A stretch of 42,467 nt of DNA, from contig NZ_JAAVKI010000011.1 of NCBI RefSeq assembly GCF_011806525.1, positions 1 through 42,467 of the forward strand, written 5' to 3'. The stretch's first letter is position 1. Each line of letters starts with the position of its first letter. The DNA is from Thalassospira sp. HF15 (GTDB taxonomy: Bacteria; Pseudomonadota; Alphaproteobacteria; Rhodospirillales; Thalassospiraceae). The translations under genes were made by a program, and so were the position numbers. The notes under the pieces are model-generated. The model had not been told where the DNA came from, did not search any database, and saw nothing but the letters and a program-made list of their open reading frames with translations. This document shows, piece after piece, positions 41,831-42,467 of this stretch.

Positions 41831-42467
41831 ATGCGCGTCTTTGTCACAGGTGGCACCGGGTTGATCGGCTCGGCCATTGTTGAAAATCTGATCACGCGTC
41901 AACACGATGTTTTCGCCCTTGCCCGATCACGCGCCAGCCACGAAATGCTCCTCCGTCTTGGTGCAACCCCGATCCGGGGCGATATCACCAACCCGACCGC
42001 GTGGGTAAACGGCCTGCCGGATGTTGATGCCGTCATTCACACGGCCTGCGATTTTTCCGATCAGATGCCCCGTATTGACGCCAATCTGCTTGATCACTTG
42101 ATCCCGGCCCTTCATCGCATGTCTGGAACGGTGCGCTTCCTCTATACCGGCGGCGTCTGGAGCTATCCGCAAACCGAACCGGGACAGATCGGCGACGAAA
42201 CACTGCCCTTTGCCTCTTTGCCGGAATTTGACTGGATGATTGCCGGGCTAAACCGCATTCTTGCCGATGAAAAACTGCACGGCATCATCATTCATCCGGG
42301 ATGTGTCTATGCCACCGGCCGCCATGGGCATACCGGCCTGTTTGAGCGCGCCATCACATCCGCCCAAAGCAGCAAGATGATTACCATTGTTGGCGGCGAC
42401 CATATTGATCAACCCATGGTCCACACCGATGATCTGGCCGATCTTTATGGCCGTGCACTCACAGATG
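41831..42467 (+). CDS. NAD-dependent epimerase/dehydratase family protein (partial)
   Basis: The window ends inside this gene; 212 codons are visible. It starts MRVFVTGGTGLIGSAIVENL, with the Rossmann dinucleotide motif TGGTGLIG, and has VDAVIHTA in the third strand and GVWSYPQ near the catalytic region. Extended short-chain dehydrogenases of this kind act on nucleotide sugars or other carbonyl compounds. The classic YxxxK is not evident in the visible part, which might mean an atypical (NmrA- or NAD(P)-binding regulator-like) member. GAGG lies about 10 bases before the ATG. A MerR-type dyad upstream may regulate it. Confidence 0.85.
   Translation, partial: MRVFVTGGTGLIGSAIVENLITRQHDVFALARSRASHEMLLRLGATPIRGDITNPTAWVNGLPDVDAVIHTACDFSDQMPRIDANLLDHLIPALHRMSGTVRFLYTGGVWSYPQTEPGQIGDETLPFASLPEFDWMIAGLNRILADEKLHGIIIHPGCVYATGRHGHTGLFERAITSAQSSKMITIVGGDHIDQPMVHTDDLADLYGRALTD

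Noticed and set aside
1..42467. CRISPR array, integrase, prophage or intact transposon
   Set aside because: No regularly spaced repeats, transposase, integrase or phage genes were seen.
1..42467. tRNA or rRNA genes
   Set aside because: No TTCGAATC-type T-arm with a matching acceptor stem and no rRNA-like stretch was noticed on either strand; a dedicated scan was not possible.

Overview
The window looks like a chromosomal segment of an alphaproteobacterium, most likely a marine member of the Rhodospirillales close to Thalassospira. This is an inference: base composition is moderate (mid-50s %GC by eye), the NDUFA12 - small protein - DUF2155 neighbourhood is alphaproteobacterial, ribonucleotide reduction relies on a large B12-dependent NrdJ, and many intact regulator-target pairs are typical of free-living marine bacteria. 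No rRNA, tRNA, CRISPR array, prophage or intact insertion sequence was seen.

Layout. 1-5.4 kb: an AraC regulator diverges from a copper amine oxidase, followed by a DsbD_2/SafE-type membrane protein, an exported protein of unknown function and a YciA-type acyl-CoA thioesterase. 5.4-9.2 kb: parE, glutaminase glsA, a degenerate copy of the parE 3' end, and a lipoprotein. 9.2-16 kb: an alpha/beta hydrolase coupled to an isochorismatase-like hydrolase, an RhlE-type DEAD-box helicase, a GNAT-Rrf2 pair, an Lrp regulator and a MATE exporter. 16-21.2 kb: an AT-rich non-coding island, a serine esterase and two tandem chemoreceptors of identical length. 21.2-25.2 kb, minus strand: cytochrome b561 with two exported YceI proteins, then DUF2155, a small acidic protein, MlaD and NDUFA12. 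25.2-29.8 kb: a 928-base non-coding region rich in hairpins, then nrdJ. 29.9-33.2 kb: an isochorismatase-fold protein with Ser at the nucleophile position, a direct-repeat block, an autotransporter and a DUF3185 protein. 33.2-42.5 kb: AraC regulator / DODA dioxygenase / YjbQ, TetR regulator, EptA-type phosphoethanolamine transferase, EamA transporter, RidA, a divergent LysR/LysE pair and a truncated NAD-dependent epimerase.

How the genes fit together. Most of the window is ordinary core and accessory metabolism: DNA topology (parE), DNA precursors (nrdJ), respiratory chain assembly (NDUFA12), envelope lipid handling (MlaD, EptA), chemotaxis, amine and glutamine use, and export. Several regulators sit next to plausible targets: AraC with amine oxidase, AraC with DODA, LysR with LysE, and TetR with a double palindrome in front of its own start.

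The features most worth a second look are the 99-bp, about 89% identical repeat of the parE 3' end that brackets glsA; the structured leader upstream of nrdJ, with a 17-position hairpin whose 3' arm is shared with an alternative fold; an AT-rich island with inverted repeats and a perfect DnaA box; a 20-bp-period repeat block that may be an insertion-sequence relic; and the Cys-rich ends of the amine oxidase next to a possible metal-handling membrane protein. None of these is proven to be a new system from sequence alone.
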